The notes under the pieces were generated by a model, which saw only the letters and a list, made by a program, of their open reading frames with translations, was not told the DNA's origin and searched no databases. The position numbers were made by a program, and so were the translations under genes. DNA of 64,000 bases, taken from contig NZ_CP036402.1 in assembly GCF_004322855.1 (NCBI RefSeq), forward strand, positions 3,162,001 through 3,226,000, written 5' to 3'. The first letter of the stretch is position 1. The number at the start of each line of letters is the position of its first letter. This document shows positions 42,521-51,278 of the stretch, piece by piece. The DNA comes from Egibacter rhizosphaerae. GTDB lineage: Bacteria; Actinomycetota; Nitriliruptoria; Euzebyales; Egibacteraceae.

Positions 42521-43773
42521 ACCGCGGTGCTCTCGACCGTGCCGGCCTCGCGCTGTTTGGCGGCGTACATCAGCCGGTCGGCGTGGGCGATGATCTCCGA
42601 GGCTGACAGGTCCGCCCCGGTCACCGCGACCCCGATGCTCGCGGCGACCGGCGGCAACCCGGCCTCGGTGAGGGCCCTCGGGATCGCGTCCGCGAGCCGC
42701 CGTGCGGTGTGGGTGGCGTCCGCGACGTCGGTGGGCCGGTCGACCACGACCGCGAACTCGTCGCCCCCGAGACGCCCGACGGTGTCGACCGCGCGCAGCT
42801 CGCCGGTGAGCGTGCGCGCGACCTCCTCCAGTAGACGGTCGCCGATGCTGTGGCCGAACGTGTCGTTGATGTTCTTGAAGTCGTCGAGGTCCAGGTAGAT
42901 CAGGCCGACCAGGTCCGCGGCCCGGTCGGCCCGACGCAACGCGGTGGCGAGGCGGTTCAGGAACTCGCGACGGTTGGCGAGCCCGGTCAGCGGGTCGGTG
43001 ACCGCGAGCCGCTCGAGCTCCGCGTGCAGCTGTACTTGGTCCGTCACGTCGCGGAACAGCAGGAGCCGGGCGTCGTCGTCCGAATCGGGCACGATCCGGT
43101 TGACGTCGACCTCGTACACGCGGCCTGCGGCCTCGGGCGGGCTGAGGGTGACGCGAGTGCCGTCGGGGACGCGACGGAGGTGCTCCCACCCCGGGAGGAC
43201 CTCGGCCGCGGGCCGGCCCTCCGCCTCGCGCCGGGGGCAGCCCAGGACCGCGTTCGCCGAATCGTTGCCTTCGGCGACTCGCCCACGCTCGTCGGTCACG
43301 ACCACCGGGTCGCGCATCCGATCCAGGAGTTGGGTCCGGGTGATCGGCGCGGACCCGCGGGGGATCCGCAGGGCCGCCCAGGCCAGGAGTAGCGCCGATA
43401 CGGCGAACCCGATCAGGAGTCCGTGCCGTGGGCTCGTCCACGCCGCGGTGACGGTCACCGCTGCGGGGAGGGACAGCAGCGCGATCACGAACCAACGCAA
43501 TGCGCGCGTTACCCGGGCGAACGCCCACGTGAACAGCAACAGCAGCGCGGGCAGCGCCGCGATCGCGACGTACGGCACTTGGACCCACCACAGGGTCGGC
43601 TCGAGGTCACCCGCCGCGAGAACCCCCACCGTCGTCAGGCTCCACCAGGCGACGGTGACCAGCGCGGCGACCAGCAACCGGCCCGCCAGATCGAAACGCT
43701 GAAGGCGCGTGGCGACCGCCGTCCCTGCGCAGACAGCCCCTGCCGTGCCGAACAACACGAACACCAGTTCCAT
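42430..43773 (-). CDS. Membrane PAS-GGDEF diguanylate cyclase
   Basis: 447 residues from ATG 43773, with GGGAG 5 nt upstream. Residues 1-137 hold five or six hydrophobic helices like the 7TM input region of membrane sensor kinases (LLVAALVTVAWWSLTTVGVL; IGFAVSALLLAWAALRIPRG). A PAS domain follows at about 148-250 (DRMRDPVVVTDERGRVAEGN) and a GGDEF domain from 258 (AVTDPLTGLANRREFLNRL). The active site is GGDEF at 336-340 and an inhibitory RxxD (RAVD, 327-330) is present, so it should make c-di-GMP with feedback control. The last ~30 codons lie in one copy of a 98-bp tandem duplication. It is divergent from the DsbA-type gene. Confidence 0.88.
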   Translation of the reverse strand: MELVFVLFGTAGAVCAGTAVATRLQRFDLAGRLLVAALVTVAWWSLTTVGVLAAGDLEPTLWWVQVPYVAIAALPALLLLFTWAFARVTRALRWFVIALLSLPAAVTVTAAWTSPRHGLLIGFAVSALLLAWAALRIPRGSAPITRTQLLDRMRDPVVVTDERGRVAEGNDSANAVLGCPRREAEGRPAAEVLPGWEHLRRVPDGTRVTLSPPEAAGRVYEVDVNRIVPDSDDDARLLLFRDVTDQVQLHAELERLAVTDPLTGLANRREFLNRLATALRRADRAADLVGLIYLDLDDFKNINDTFGHSIGDRLLEEVARTLTGELRAVDTVGRLGGDEFAVVVDRPTDVADATHTARRLADAIPRALTEAGLPPVAASIGVAVTGADLSASEIIAHADRLMYAAKQREAGTVESTAVALDSDAELGVDVANTGAAPGIGFSPGVKT

Positions 43774-43906
43774 GCTCACTCCCGCCTCCCGGGGGCCGCA
43801 CCGGCGCAGGCTCCTCGAACTCCCGCGCCGGTCCGGCGCACCGGGCACCAGACCCCCGCCCCCCAGCGTGGTGCGAGAGCAGCGTACGCCGAACGTTGGG
43901 TGGTTG

Positions 43907-43920
43907 GATAGTGTCCTATC
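43907..43920. promoter_or_regulatory. Inverted repeat GATAG-TGTC-CTATC in a divergent promoter gap
   Basis: It lies between the cyclase (start 43773) and the DsbA-like gene (start 44037). TAGTGT (43909-43914) within it matches a TANNNT -10 on the plus strand. Could be an operator for either gene; this is inference. Confidence 0.4.
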
Positions 43921-44036
43921 GGAATGTCGTGCTTGTGTCCCGATCGGTCGGCTCGTGTGCCGACGGGTCTTCGGACGCGCATGGAATGAACAGCCTTGGG
44001 CGGTGCGTTGTTCCCGACGGTAACCGAGGAGGTCAC

Positions 44037-44792
44037 GTGCAGGTCGAGATCTGGTCCGATGTCGTGTGTCCCTGGTGCGCGATCGGCAAGCGCCGGTTCG
44101 AGCAAGCCCTGGCCCGCTTCCCGCACCGCGACGCGGTCGAGGTCCGGTGGCGCAGCTTCGAGCTTGATCCCTCCGCTCCGACCGAGCGTCCGGAGCCGCT
44201 GCTCGACCATCTCGCGGCGAAGTACGGGACTGACCGGACGCAAGCGCAGGCCTTCGTCGATCGCATGGCCGGTGAGGCGGCGAAGGAGGGGCTGGATTTC
44301 CACCTCGATCGGGCACGGCCCGGCAACACCTTCGACGCGCACCGCCTGCTGCACCTGGCCGCCGACCGTGGATTGCAGGACGCCGTGAAGACACGGTTCA
44401 TGGTCGGCTACCTGACCGAGGGCCAGCCGGTCGGCGATCCGGGCACGCTCGCGACCCTGGCGGTCGATGCCGGCCTGGGGGAGGCCGAGGTCCGTGACGT
44501 GCTCGCCGGCGACGCGTACGCCACGGAGGTCCGGGCCGACGAGTCGACCGCCCGCAGCCTGGGGATCGCCGGCGTGCCGTTCTTCGTCGTCGACCGAGCC
44601 ATGGGTGCGTCGGGAGCGCAGCCCGCGGACACCCTCTTGCAGTTGTTGGAGCGCGGTTGGGAGGCACATAATCCGCTCACCCTGGTCGGCTCGACGGAGC
44701 AGGACGGCCAGGACGGGGAGGCCTGCGGCCCCGATGGCTGCGCACCGACGCCCACTGGGTCCGCGACGCCCACCGCGTCCAGGAAGGCGTAA
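44037..44792 (+). CDS. DsbA family (FrnE-like) oxidoreductase
   Basis: 251 residues from GTG 44037, with AGGAGG 4 nt upstream. A thioredoxin fold with a helical insertion. The N-terminal VQVEIWSDVVCPWCAIGKRR carries the CPWC active site. The cis-Pro loop is in LGIAGVPFFVVDRAMGASGA, and NTFDAHRLLHLA is typical of the FrnE/2-hydroxychromene-2-carboxylate isomerase-like subgroup. There is no signal peptide, so it is cytosolic and probably in thiol-disulfide or stress redox chemistry. The C-terminus has an extra Cys pair, CGPDGC, as in Deinococcus-type FrnE with two redox motifs. The last 116 bp are overlapped antisense by the HNH gene. Confidence 0.88.
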   Translation: MQVEIWSDVVCPWCAIGKRRFEQALARFPHRDAVEVRWRSFELDPSAPTERPEPLLDHLAAKYGTDRTQAQAFVDRMAGEAAKEGLDFHLDRARPGNTFDAHRLLHLAADRGLQDAVKTRFMVGYLTEGQPVGDPGTLATLAVDAGLGEAEVRDVLAGDAYATEVRADESTARSLGIAGVPFFVVDRAMGASGAQPADTLLQLLERGWEAHNPLTLVGSTEQDGQDGEACGPDGCAPTPTGSATPTASRKA

Positions 44793-47001
44793 CCCTCCAC
44801 GAATCCTCGGGACTCGGTTCGTTCCCGGATCTCACGTGGGATGCCGCCCCGGACGGCGGGTCGGCCTCCGGCTTGAGTCCAGCGCGTCTCGGCGGGTTGA
44901 CCACCGGCTCGAATCCAGCGCGTCGCCGCGGGTTGGCCCCGAGTTCAGGGTCACGGGCCGGCCCGGGGTCATAGGTCGACGCGGAGTCGAAGGTCGGTCC
45001 GCGGTCATAGGTCGGCGGGGATTCACTGGCAGTTGACACACGTCTCGGCTGGCGCGCGGCCTCGTCCTCGGGTCCGGGGTCGCTCTCCCCGCGGCTGGCA
45101 CGATCCTCCGGCTCGGGATCGCCCACCTTGGGGGCGGCCCTACGGTCTTCCTCGGAATCGCCCGCGCCGCGACCGGCGTTGCGGGCTCCCTCGGCGTCGG
45201 GGCCGTCGCTGTCGGAGGTGGCGTCATGGCCAGCCTCCGCCCCGCGGCGACCGACGCCGGCGTCGCTCGTGCGATGACCCGTACCGTGCGGACCAGAGGG
45301 TGCTTGCCCGGGATCGCGAGCCTTGCGGTGGCGCCCTGTCCCCTCGGGGTCGGGTGGGCTCCCGGCGCGCCGGCGGGTGGCCTCCGGTGATGGATGCTCA
45401 AGGCGGAAGCCTTCGGTGGCGTTGCCGACGAGGACCCGGGTGCCCTGGTGCACGTGGGTGTGGCATAAGCGGCAGAGCAGGCAGAGATTCGCGAGGTCGG
45501 TCGAGCCTCGGTCCGCCCAATGGCGCAAGTGGTGTGCTTCGCACCAGCTGGCCGGAGCATGGCAACCGACGCATCCGCCGTCACGCACCGCCAGCGCGCG
45601 GCGCTGCGGCCGTGTCGCGCTCCGGCTGCTCCGTCCGACATCGAGCGGCGCGCTGTTAGGACCGGTGATGACCCGGGTGATCTCGGCATCGCAGGCGATC
45701 TGACGCGCGGTCGCGCTCGAGAGCGACCCCAGGTGGTCGAGGTGCGCGGCGGGCGCGTGCTCCTCCCCGAGCAGTGTCGACAGCGGCACGACCACCGTCA
45801 CTTGTGGGCGCTGCCCGCCGGCCTCGGGGAGCTGGTCGTACTGCAGCGCCCGCTCGGCCAACTCGACCAGTGCGTCGGCCTTCCGCTGCTCGGGCGTGCG
45901 CTCGTCGTCGTCCCCCTTGGGCGCGGCGAGCGCGTTGATCGCGGTGATGACCGTCTCACCACCCACAAAGTCGAGTCGGTTGTCCAGTGTGGGGGCGCCG
46001 TCGGCGGTGCGGGAGGCGTTGACGCGTCGGGCCTCCCACGCCCGCCGTTCGCGCTCGGCCATCGCGTCGCCGCGCTTCGCGTGGGTGTAGTCGTCGAGGC
46101 GGCTCCGTAGCTCTTCCGGGTCCAGCGGAGGCCGCGGCGAACCGTTGCCGCTGGCCCCGTGGTGCCTGCGCGTAGCTCCGCTGTTGTCGTCAGCGTCGCC
46201 GCTGTGGTCGTCAGCGTCGCTGCCTTGGTCGCCGGGCTCGCCCTCGCCGCTTCCGTCTGCCACGCCGTCGCCATCGTCCGCGCCACCAGGCGCCTCATCC
46301 GCCGGGGATTCGGTGCCGTCGCCGACCGCTGGCTCCGGTGCCGCGGCCTCCCCGACGACCATCCGGTCGAGCTCGTCGTGGTCCTCGGCCGGGAGATCCC
46401 GCACGGCGCGAGTCGCCACGAGCGCGTGCCCGGCGCTCAACCTCCCCCGGGCGAGCGCGGCGCGAGTGCGCGGCAGCTTCGCGAGCCCCTCGGCCTCGCG
46501 GAGGACCCCCGACGCCTGCCCCCGGGAGAGGCCCAGGTGCTCGCTGAGCCACTCCTTCTGTGACCGCGCGCCGTCGCGCCGCCAACTCGTCCGGCGTCGC
46601 TGCAGCGTCACGGCCTCCGCAGTCACGGCGTCGATCCGGTCGCGAGTGGCCCGAGCGCGGCGGATGAGGTCGCCGAGCTCGGGATCGTCCAGCTCGTCGA
46701 AGCTCGACGAGGTCAGTGCATCGAGGCCCTGGTCGATCAGCTCCAGGGCCGCGTGGGTCGCCTCGCCCGTCGAGAAGTCCCCCGATCCCTGCCTCTCGGC
46801 GTGCGGCCCTGCGTCTGTGCCGTCCCCCGAACGGCGGCCATCCCCCCGTGGTCCCTCACCGCCCCACCGCGAGCCCTCGGGTGGAGCATCGGCGGCGTGC
46901 CCTTCAGGCGGGCTTTCACCTGTGCTCCCACCCCGGGCGTCAGCCGTCACCACCCCGCGACCGCCAGTGGCGGCCGCAGCGGCCCGGGCCGACGGGGACA
47001 T
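44677..47001 (-). CDS. DUF222 and HNH endonuclease domain protein (13E12-like)
   Basis: 774 residues from ATG 47001, with GGAGG 7 nt upstream. A Gly/Asp-rich start precedes a DUF222 domain (AEAVTLQRRRTSWRRDGARS, LSRGQASGVLREAEGLAKLP, RLSAGHALVATRAVRDLPAE). An acidic spacer follows, then the HNH domain at about 472-515: CVGCHAPASWCEAHHLRHWA, then CLLCRLCHTHVHQG with paired cysteines. This is the abundant actinobacterial DUF222-HNH family, of unclear function despite nuclease-like motifs. The final ~230 residues are low-complexity charged repeats and read 116 bp antisense into the DsbA gene, so the true stop region may be poorly constrained. Its promoter contains a palindrome. Confidence 0.85.
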   Translation of the reverse strand: MSPSARAAAAATGGRGVVTADARGGSTGESPPEGHAADAPPEGSRWGGEGPRGDGRRSGDGTDAGPHAERQGSGDFSTGEATHAALELIDQGLDALTSSSFDELDDPELGDLIRRARATRDRIDAVTAEAVTLQRRRTSWRRDGARSQKEWLSEHLGLSRGQASGVLREAEGLAKLPRTRAALARGRLSAGHALVATRAVRDLPAEDHDELDRMVVGEAAAPEPAVGDGTESPADEAPGGADDGDGVADGSGEGEPGDQGSDADDHSGDADDNSGATRRHHGASGNGSPRPPLDPEELRSRLDDYTHAKRGDAMAERERRAWEARRVNASRTADGAPTLDNRLDFVGGETVITAINALAAPKGDDDERTPEQRKADALVELAERALQYDQLPEAGGQRPQVTVVVPLSTLLGEEHAPAAHLDHLGSLSSATARQIACDAEITRVITGPNSAPLDVGRSSRSATRPQRRALAVRDGGCVGCHAPASWCEAHHLRHWADRGSTDLANLCLLCRLCHTHVHQGTRVLVGNATEGFRLEHPSPEATRRRAGSPPDPEGTGRHRKARDPGQAPSGPHGTGHRTSDAGVGRRGAEAGHDATSDSDGPDAEGARNAGRGAGDSEEDRRAAPKVGDPEPEDRASRGESDPGPEDEAARQPRRVSTASESPPTYDRGPTFDSASTYDPGPARDPELGANPRRRAGFEPVVNPPRRAGLKPEADPPSGAASHVRSGNEPSPEDSWRVTPSWTRWASRTQWASVRSHRGRRPPRPGRPAPSSRPG

Positions 47002-47035
47002 CGTGGCACCTCCACGTCCTGGGAACGTCAGTTCG

Positions 47036-47049
47036 GTTATAAGTATAAC
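47036..47049. promoter_or_regulatory. Palindromic -10 region, GTTATA-AG-TATAAC
   Basis: A perfect 6-bp inverted repeat around AG, 35 nt upstream of the HNH gene start. TATACT and TATAAC on the minus strand are both good -10 elements, so a dimeric protein bound here would block the promoter. Confidence 0.5.
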
Positions 47050-47108
47050 GGCTCATTCGGGCGATCCCGGGCTTCGATCTTGTTCTTGTGGATCATGGAT
47101 TACTCTCT

Positions 47109-47126
47109 TGTGTCCGTGCGGACACA
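47109..47126. terminator. Perfect 7-bp hairpin, TGTGTCC/GGACACA
   Basis: GTGC tetraloop. It sits between the coiled-coil gene (stop at 47360) and the HNH gene, on the downstream side of the former. Possible terminator for the minus-strand transcript; no T tract. Confidence 0.4.
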
Positions 47127-47150
47127 GGTGCCTGAGATGTGATGGATGGT

Positions 47151-47240
47151 CAGCCGGATCGCACTGGGCGCTCGTTCCGTCAGCCGGTTCGCACTGGGCG
47201 CTCGTTCCGCCAGCCGGTTCGCACTGGGCGCTCGTTCCGC
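47151..47240. repeat. Three 30-bp tandem repeats without spacers
   Basis: Units at 47151-47180, 47181-47210 and 47211-47240 share GCACTGGGCGCTCGTTCCG and differ at two positions. They are non-coding, between two minus-strand genes. The lack of spacers rules out CRISPR. Confidence 0.9.
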
Positions 47241-47359
47241 TCTCGATCGCCGCTCCACCCGCAGCGTTGGACGGGGAACGTGTGTCAGAGACCCGGCCCG
47301 CGGCGGCGTCCGCGAAGCGGTGGAGGAGTCCGGAATACCGCGATGGCGGGAACGAGGAC

Positions 47360-47764
47360 TCAGCCGAGCGTCGTCGCGACGGCGAACGACCCGGCGATCG
47401 CCGCGACGAGGGCGGTGGTCATGATCCACGTCTGCCGTGCGATCACGGTGCGGAGGCTGGCGATCTCGTTGCGGAGGCTAGCGATCTCGTTGCCGTGGTC
47501 GCTTCGGAGGCTGGCGATCTCGTTGCCGTGGTCGCTTCGGAGGCTGGCGATCTCGTTGCGTAGCGCGGCGATGTCGTCGCGTTGGTGGGCGAGGCCGGCC
47601 TTGAGTTCGGAGCGCAGCGCGCCGAGCTCGCGTTGGAGCACGTCGACGGTGACCAGATCGGTCCACTGGTAGGGCGGGAGTTGTTGCATGAGGTGGTCGG
47701 CGGCCTCGTCGCCGAGCTGTGCGGCGAGCAGGGTCCGCAGTCGGTGGCGGCTGGCTTCGTCCAT
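47360..47764 (-). CDS. Small coiled-coil protein with C-terminal membrane anchor
   Basis: 134 residues from ATG 47764, with GGAG 5 nt upstream; a CATACT -10 lies at 47805-47810. The N-terminal region RHRLRTLLAAQLGDEAADHL then PPYQWTDLVTVDVLQREL resembles small actinobacterial proteins often described as DUF1640-like. A coiled coil follows whose repeats are almost identical at DNA level (EIASLRSDHGN twice, then NEIASLR), from a 33-bp duplication. The C-terminus IMTTALVAAIAGSFAVATT is a single membrane helix. It is probably a tail-anchored oligomer; function unknown. Repeat number may vary between strains. Confidence 0.75.
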   Translation of the reverse strand: MDEASRHRLRTLLAAQLGDEAADHLMQQLPPYQWTDLVTVDVLQRELGALRSELKAGLAHQRDDIAALRNEIASLRSDHGNEIASLRSDHGNEIASLRNEIASLRTVIARQTWIMTTALVAAIAGSFAVATTLG

Positions 47765-48151
47765 GATCGCTCCGCGACTCCGGGGCGACAAGAGCAGCAA
47801 GGCGAGTATGCGTCACGCCATCCCACGCACCGCCAACGCCCTCGAGATCGCTGCGGACGGGGTAAGGAGCCTGCAACGACCGTGGCCGGGGCAGGGAGTT
47901 CGCGAGGCGCCGGAATCCGGTCTGGCGGGACATCGCCGGGACACCCTCGGAGCGTCCAAGGACGGGTACGCACGCGCGGCGTCGTAGCTGGCTACGAGCT
48001 CACGGGCAGCCGAGGGGGCCCGGCGCCGGAGGCGATCAGCACTTCTGCCGCCCCGCGGCTACAGCACGCGGGATCGCGGCAAGTTCCCGCCTCTTGAAGG
48101 GAAGGCGTAACGTAAGCGCGTTCGGTGGAAAGCGAGGCGGAGGGGTGGCAG
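47765..48151. promoter_or_regulatory. Divergent promoter gap of the coiled-coil and CWB2 protease genes
   Basis: 387 bp without a gene. Towards the minus strand CATACT (47810 to 47805) is a -10 candidate 40 nt before the coiled-coil start. Towards the plus strand TAACGT (48108-48113) fits TANNNT 38 nt before the CWB2 gene, which has ribosome binding site GGAGGGG. The rest shows nothing recognisable. Confidence 0.4.
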
Positions 48152-51100
48152 ATGGGCCAACGCGCGGCGTCATCCACGTGCACGGTCCGCTGGCTGGTGG
48201 TGCTCACCGCTGGCGCGAGCCTCCTTCTGCAGGGCCCGGTAGGGCTCATTCCCCTCGCGCCGGCCGAGGCGCAGGAGGTCGAGGCGCAGCCGCACGCTCG
48301 CACCCTGGAGGCCGCCTCCACCGCGGAGGCCGCTCCGGCGCTCGAGCTCGACGCCCGCGGGGCCGGACGGCTCTCGGGCGACGACCGCTACGCGACGGCC
48401 GCGCGTATCGCGTCGGCGGCCTTCCCCGACGGGGTTGACGAGGCGGTCGTGGCGACCGGTGAGAACTTCCCCGACGCCCTCGCGGCCTCGGGTCTCGCCG
48501 GCCGTCTCGACGCGCCGGTCCTGCTCACCATGCGCGACCGGCTCCCCGCGTCGACCGCGGAGGCGCTCGCGACGCTCGATGTCGAAACCGTGCACGTGAT
48601 CGGCGGGAACGCGGCCGTGGCCCCCGCGGTCGCGACCGACCTCGACGCGCGCGGCTACACGGCCGCGCGCCACGCGGGAGCCGACCGCTACGAGACCGCC
48701 GCGGAGATCGCCACGACGTTCTCCGCGAGCGACACCGCGATCGTCGCGACCGGGGAGAACTTCCCCGACGCGCTGGCGGGCGGGCCGCTCGCGTTCGCCG
48801 GCCCGAGCCCGGTGCTGCTGGTCGGCGCGACGGTGCCGGCCGCGACCGAGGCCGCGCTCGACGAGCTGGGCATCAGCGAGGTGGTGATCCTCGGCGGCCC
48901 GGCGGCCGTGAGCGAGTCGGTCGAGGCCCGCCTCGCCGAGGTGACCGGCGACGCCGCCCCGCGCCGGCTCGCGGGCGACGACCGGTACGAGACCGCCGCT
49001 GAGGTAGCGCGCTACCTCGTCGACGAGACCGGCGGGGTGGACGGCGATCACGCGCTCGTCGCGAACGGGGTCCGCAACCTGGGCGTCGACGCGCTGGCGG
49101 GCGGTCCCTACGGGGGTGCGGCGGGCGCGCCGCTGCTGCTGCTCGGCGACGAGCAGGTGCCCGCGGCGACCGGCGCGTGGCTGACCGAGCAGCGGCCGGG
49201 CACGCTGGAGGCGCTCGGCGGACCCGCGGTGGTGAGCGACGCGGTGTTCGCGGACGCGCTCGAGCTCGCGGGCATCGACGCGAGCGGGCCGGCGCCCGGG
49301 GCAGAGCCGCTCGCCTGCGAGCAGGCCGGCTACCCGTGCTCGTGGGCCGAGGCCGACCCCGCGATCCTCGACGCCAGTGTCGACCTCGCCCTCGACGCCG
49401 ACGCGCGCCATCGGGACGGCGACGCGCTCGGGGAGGTCGCGGACTGGCTCGCCGACCGAGCCGACGTGGAGGCCGTCGCGAGTGGGGAGGCGTCGCTGAT
49501 GTTTCGCCTCGCGGGCGGCCGGCCGACCTGGGTCGTGGCCGACGAGCCGGTGGGCCCGCCCGACGCGGCCACCGCGACGAGTGCGCCCACCCAGCCCGAC
49601 GCGCCCACCACGGCGAGCACCCTACCGGCCGAGCCGCGCGGCGTCGCCGGGGACGATCCCGACGAGAAGTCGGCGCTCGTGCTCTCCCCCTACGCCTGGG
49701 ACTTCGACCAGAGCGAGGGCGAGCAGGTCGCGGCGCTGCTCGGCGGCACCCGCGGCTACGGGTCGGTCACCTACCACGAGAACGTCTACGACACGTCGGC
49801 GAACGAGGCGCGCCTGGGCGTGACCGCGGCCGACTACCAGTCGATCCCCGATCACGACGTCGTGCACCTCGACACGCACGGCAGCTACGCGTGCGACGAC
49901 GGCGACTGCTACACGCGCGTGTCGACCGGCCTCGACATCGGCGACCTCGAGCGCGACGTCTTCACCGGCGAGGTGATCGAGGTGAGCGGCGGGCGGACCG
50001 GCAGCGCGCTCTCGGCCGACACGTTCCGCGCGATGCCCGACACGGGGCCGCAGATCGTGTTCATCAACGCGTGCGAGACCTACTCCGGCTCGGACCTCGC
50101 GGGCGCGCTCACGACCGGGCGCGACACCGTCTTCCTCGGGTGGGACGCGGCCGTCGACAGCGCGGATGCCGCCGACGCGGCTACCCGCTTCTACACCGAC
50201 CTCGCCGAGCGCGGGGTCACCACCGAGGAGGCGCTCGACACCCTGCGCGACGAGGGCCTGGCCGTCGATCGCGACGGTGCCGAGCTGCGACGTGCCGAGG
50301 GCCGCGAGGATCTGCGCCTGCGCGAGGTCGCGACCCTGCTCGCGTCCGACGGCACCGAGCTCGCCTCGACCGACGGGCTCACGCTCGGCGGTGACGACCA
50401 GGACGTGCTCGAGGTCACCGTCGAGGTCGAGGGCGTGCTCCCCGACCCGGGCGAGCGGAGCGACTACACGGTGCGCCTGGAGGTCGACGGGCAGCGCTCG
50501 CCGACGAGCTACCGACTCGACGCGGCACAGGCCTCCCGCGTGGGGGACATTGACGGCGCGGCGATCTACCGGGTCGACGGCGCCTGGCAGCTGCCCGCCG
50601 GCGTCGACACGTCGGCGCCGCTGGATCTCGAGGCGGTCGTCGATCTGCCCGACGGCGGCGAGAGCCGCCATCGCGTCGAGGGCGTCTCGGTCGCGGGGTG
50701 CTGGTACACCGTCGAGTGGAGCGGCGCCGGCAGCGGCTCGGAGACGTGGGTCTACGACGACGCGAGCGACGACATCGAGGACCTGCTCTCGCTGATCCTC
50801 GTGCGCAGCGACGACGCCGGCGATCTCACGACGATCCAGCTCGGGGCCGCGTTCAGTTCGGCCGAGACGGTGACCGAGTTCGGCGACGTGCAGGCCGAGG
50901 GCGCGCTGATGCCTGCCGGCCAGACCGGCACGGTGACCCCGCCCATGAGCCATTGGAACGATGTCGCTCGGTTCTCGGGCACCGGGCAGCTCGACCTGAC
51001 CCGCCACGAGTCTCGGTACCTGGACGACCTCGACACGACGGTCGCTCGTCGGCTCGAGGGGCGGTTCCACGGCACGCTGCCCCCGGACGACGACGAGGTC

Positions 51101-51184
51101 GCGGGCTCGGTGACCGTCAGCGGCGAGTTCGTCTACGACGTCGACGCGTGCCGCCCGGCCGGCGCCACCCCGCCGGGGGAATGA
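48152..51184 (+). CDS. CWB2-anchored surface protein with clan CD (caspase/CHAT-like) protease domain
   Basis: 1010 residues from ATG 48152, with GGAGGGG 6 nt upstream. A signal peptide (WLVVLTAGASLLLQGPVGLI, then PLAPAEA) precedes three CWB2 repeats starting near 70, 170 and 270 (GRLSGDDRYATAARIA; HAGADRYETAAEIA; RLAGDDRYETAAEVA), which bind cell-wall polymer. A protease-like domain spans about 510-720. His576 is in VVHLDTHGSYACDDG and Cys641 in IVFINACETYSGSD, the His-Gly/Cys dyad of clan CD peptidases (gingipain, caspase, CHAT). The remaining ~300 residues are beta-rich. Likely a secreted, wall-bound cysteine peptidase; specificity unknown. It shares wall-anchor modules with the subtilase at 18502-25410 but puts them at the N-terminus. 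Confidence 0.82.
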   Translation: MGQRAASSTCTVRWLVVLTAGASLLLQGPVGLIPLAPAEAQEVEAQPHARTLEAASTAEAAPALELDARGAGRLSGDDRYATAARIASAAFPDGVDEAVVATGENFPDALAASGLAGRLDAPVLLTMRDRLPASTAEALATLDVETVHVIGGNAAVAPAVATDLDARGYTAARHAGADRYETAAEIATTFSASDTAIVATGENFPDALAGGPLAFAGPSPVLLVGATVPAATEAALDELGISEVVILGGPAAVSESVEARLAEVTGDAAPRRLAGDDRYETAAEVARYLVDETGGVDGDHALVANGVRNLGVDALAGGPYGGAAGAPLLLLGDEQVPAATGAWLTEQRPGTLEALGGPAVVSDAVFADALELAGIDASGPAPGAEPLACEQAGYPCSWAEADPAILDASVDLALDADARHRDGDALGEVADWLADRADVEAVASGEASLMFRLAGGRPTWVVADEPVGPPDAATATSAPTQPDAPTTASTLPAEPRGVAGDDPDEKSALVLSPYAWDFDQSEGEQVAALLGGTRGYGSVTYHENVYDTSANEARLGVTAADYQSIPDHDVVHLDTHGSYACDDGDCYTRVSTGLDIGDLERDVFTGEVIEVSGGRTGSALSADTFRAMPDTGPQIVFINACETYSGSDLAGALTTGRDTVFLGWDAAVDSADAADAATRFYTDLAERGVTTEEALDTLRDEGLAVDRDGAELRRAEGREDLRLREVATLLASDGTELASTDGLTLGGDDQDVLEVTVEVEGVLPDPGERSDYTVRLEVDGQRSPTSYRLDAAQASRVGDIDGAAIYRVDGAWQLPAGVDTSAPLDLEAVVDLPDGGESRHRVEGVSVAGCWYTVEWSGAGSGSETWVYDDASDDIEDLLSLILVRSDDAGDLTTIQLGAAFSSAETVTEFGDVQAEGALMPAGQTGTVTPPMSHWNDVARFSGTGQLDLTRHESRYLDDLDTTVARRLEGRFHGTLPPDDDEVAGSVTVSGEFVYDVDACRPAGATPPGE

Positions 51185-51278
51185 CCGGGGGAGTCACCGC
51201 GAAACCGCCCCCTCCCGGTCCGGGCGGACAGTCGAGGCGGGCCGGGTCGAGCCCCCGATTCGACTACTCTCGGCTGCG

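Noticed and set aside
47151-47240. CRISPR-like repeats
   Set aside because: Head-to-tail 30-bp units with no spacers between them.
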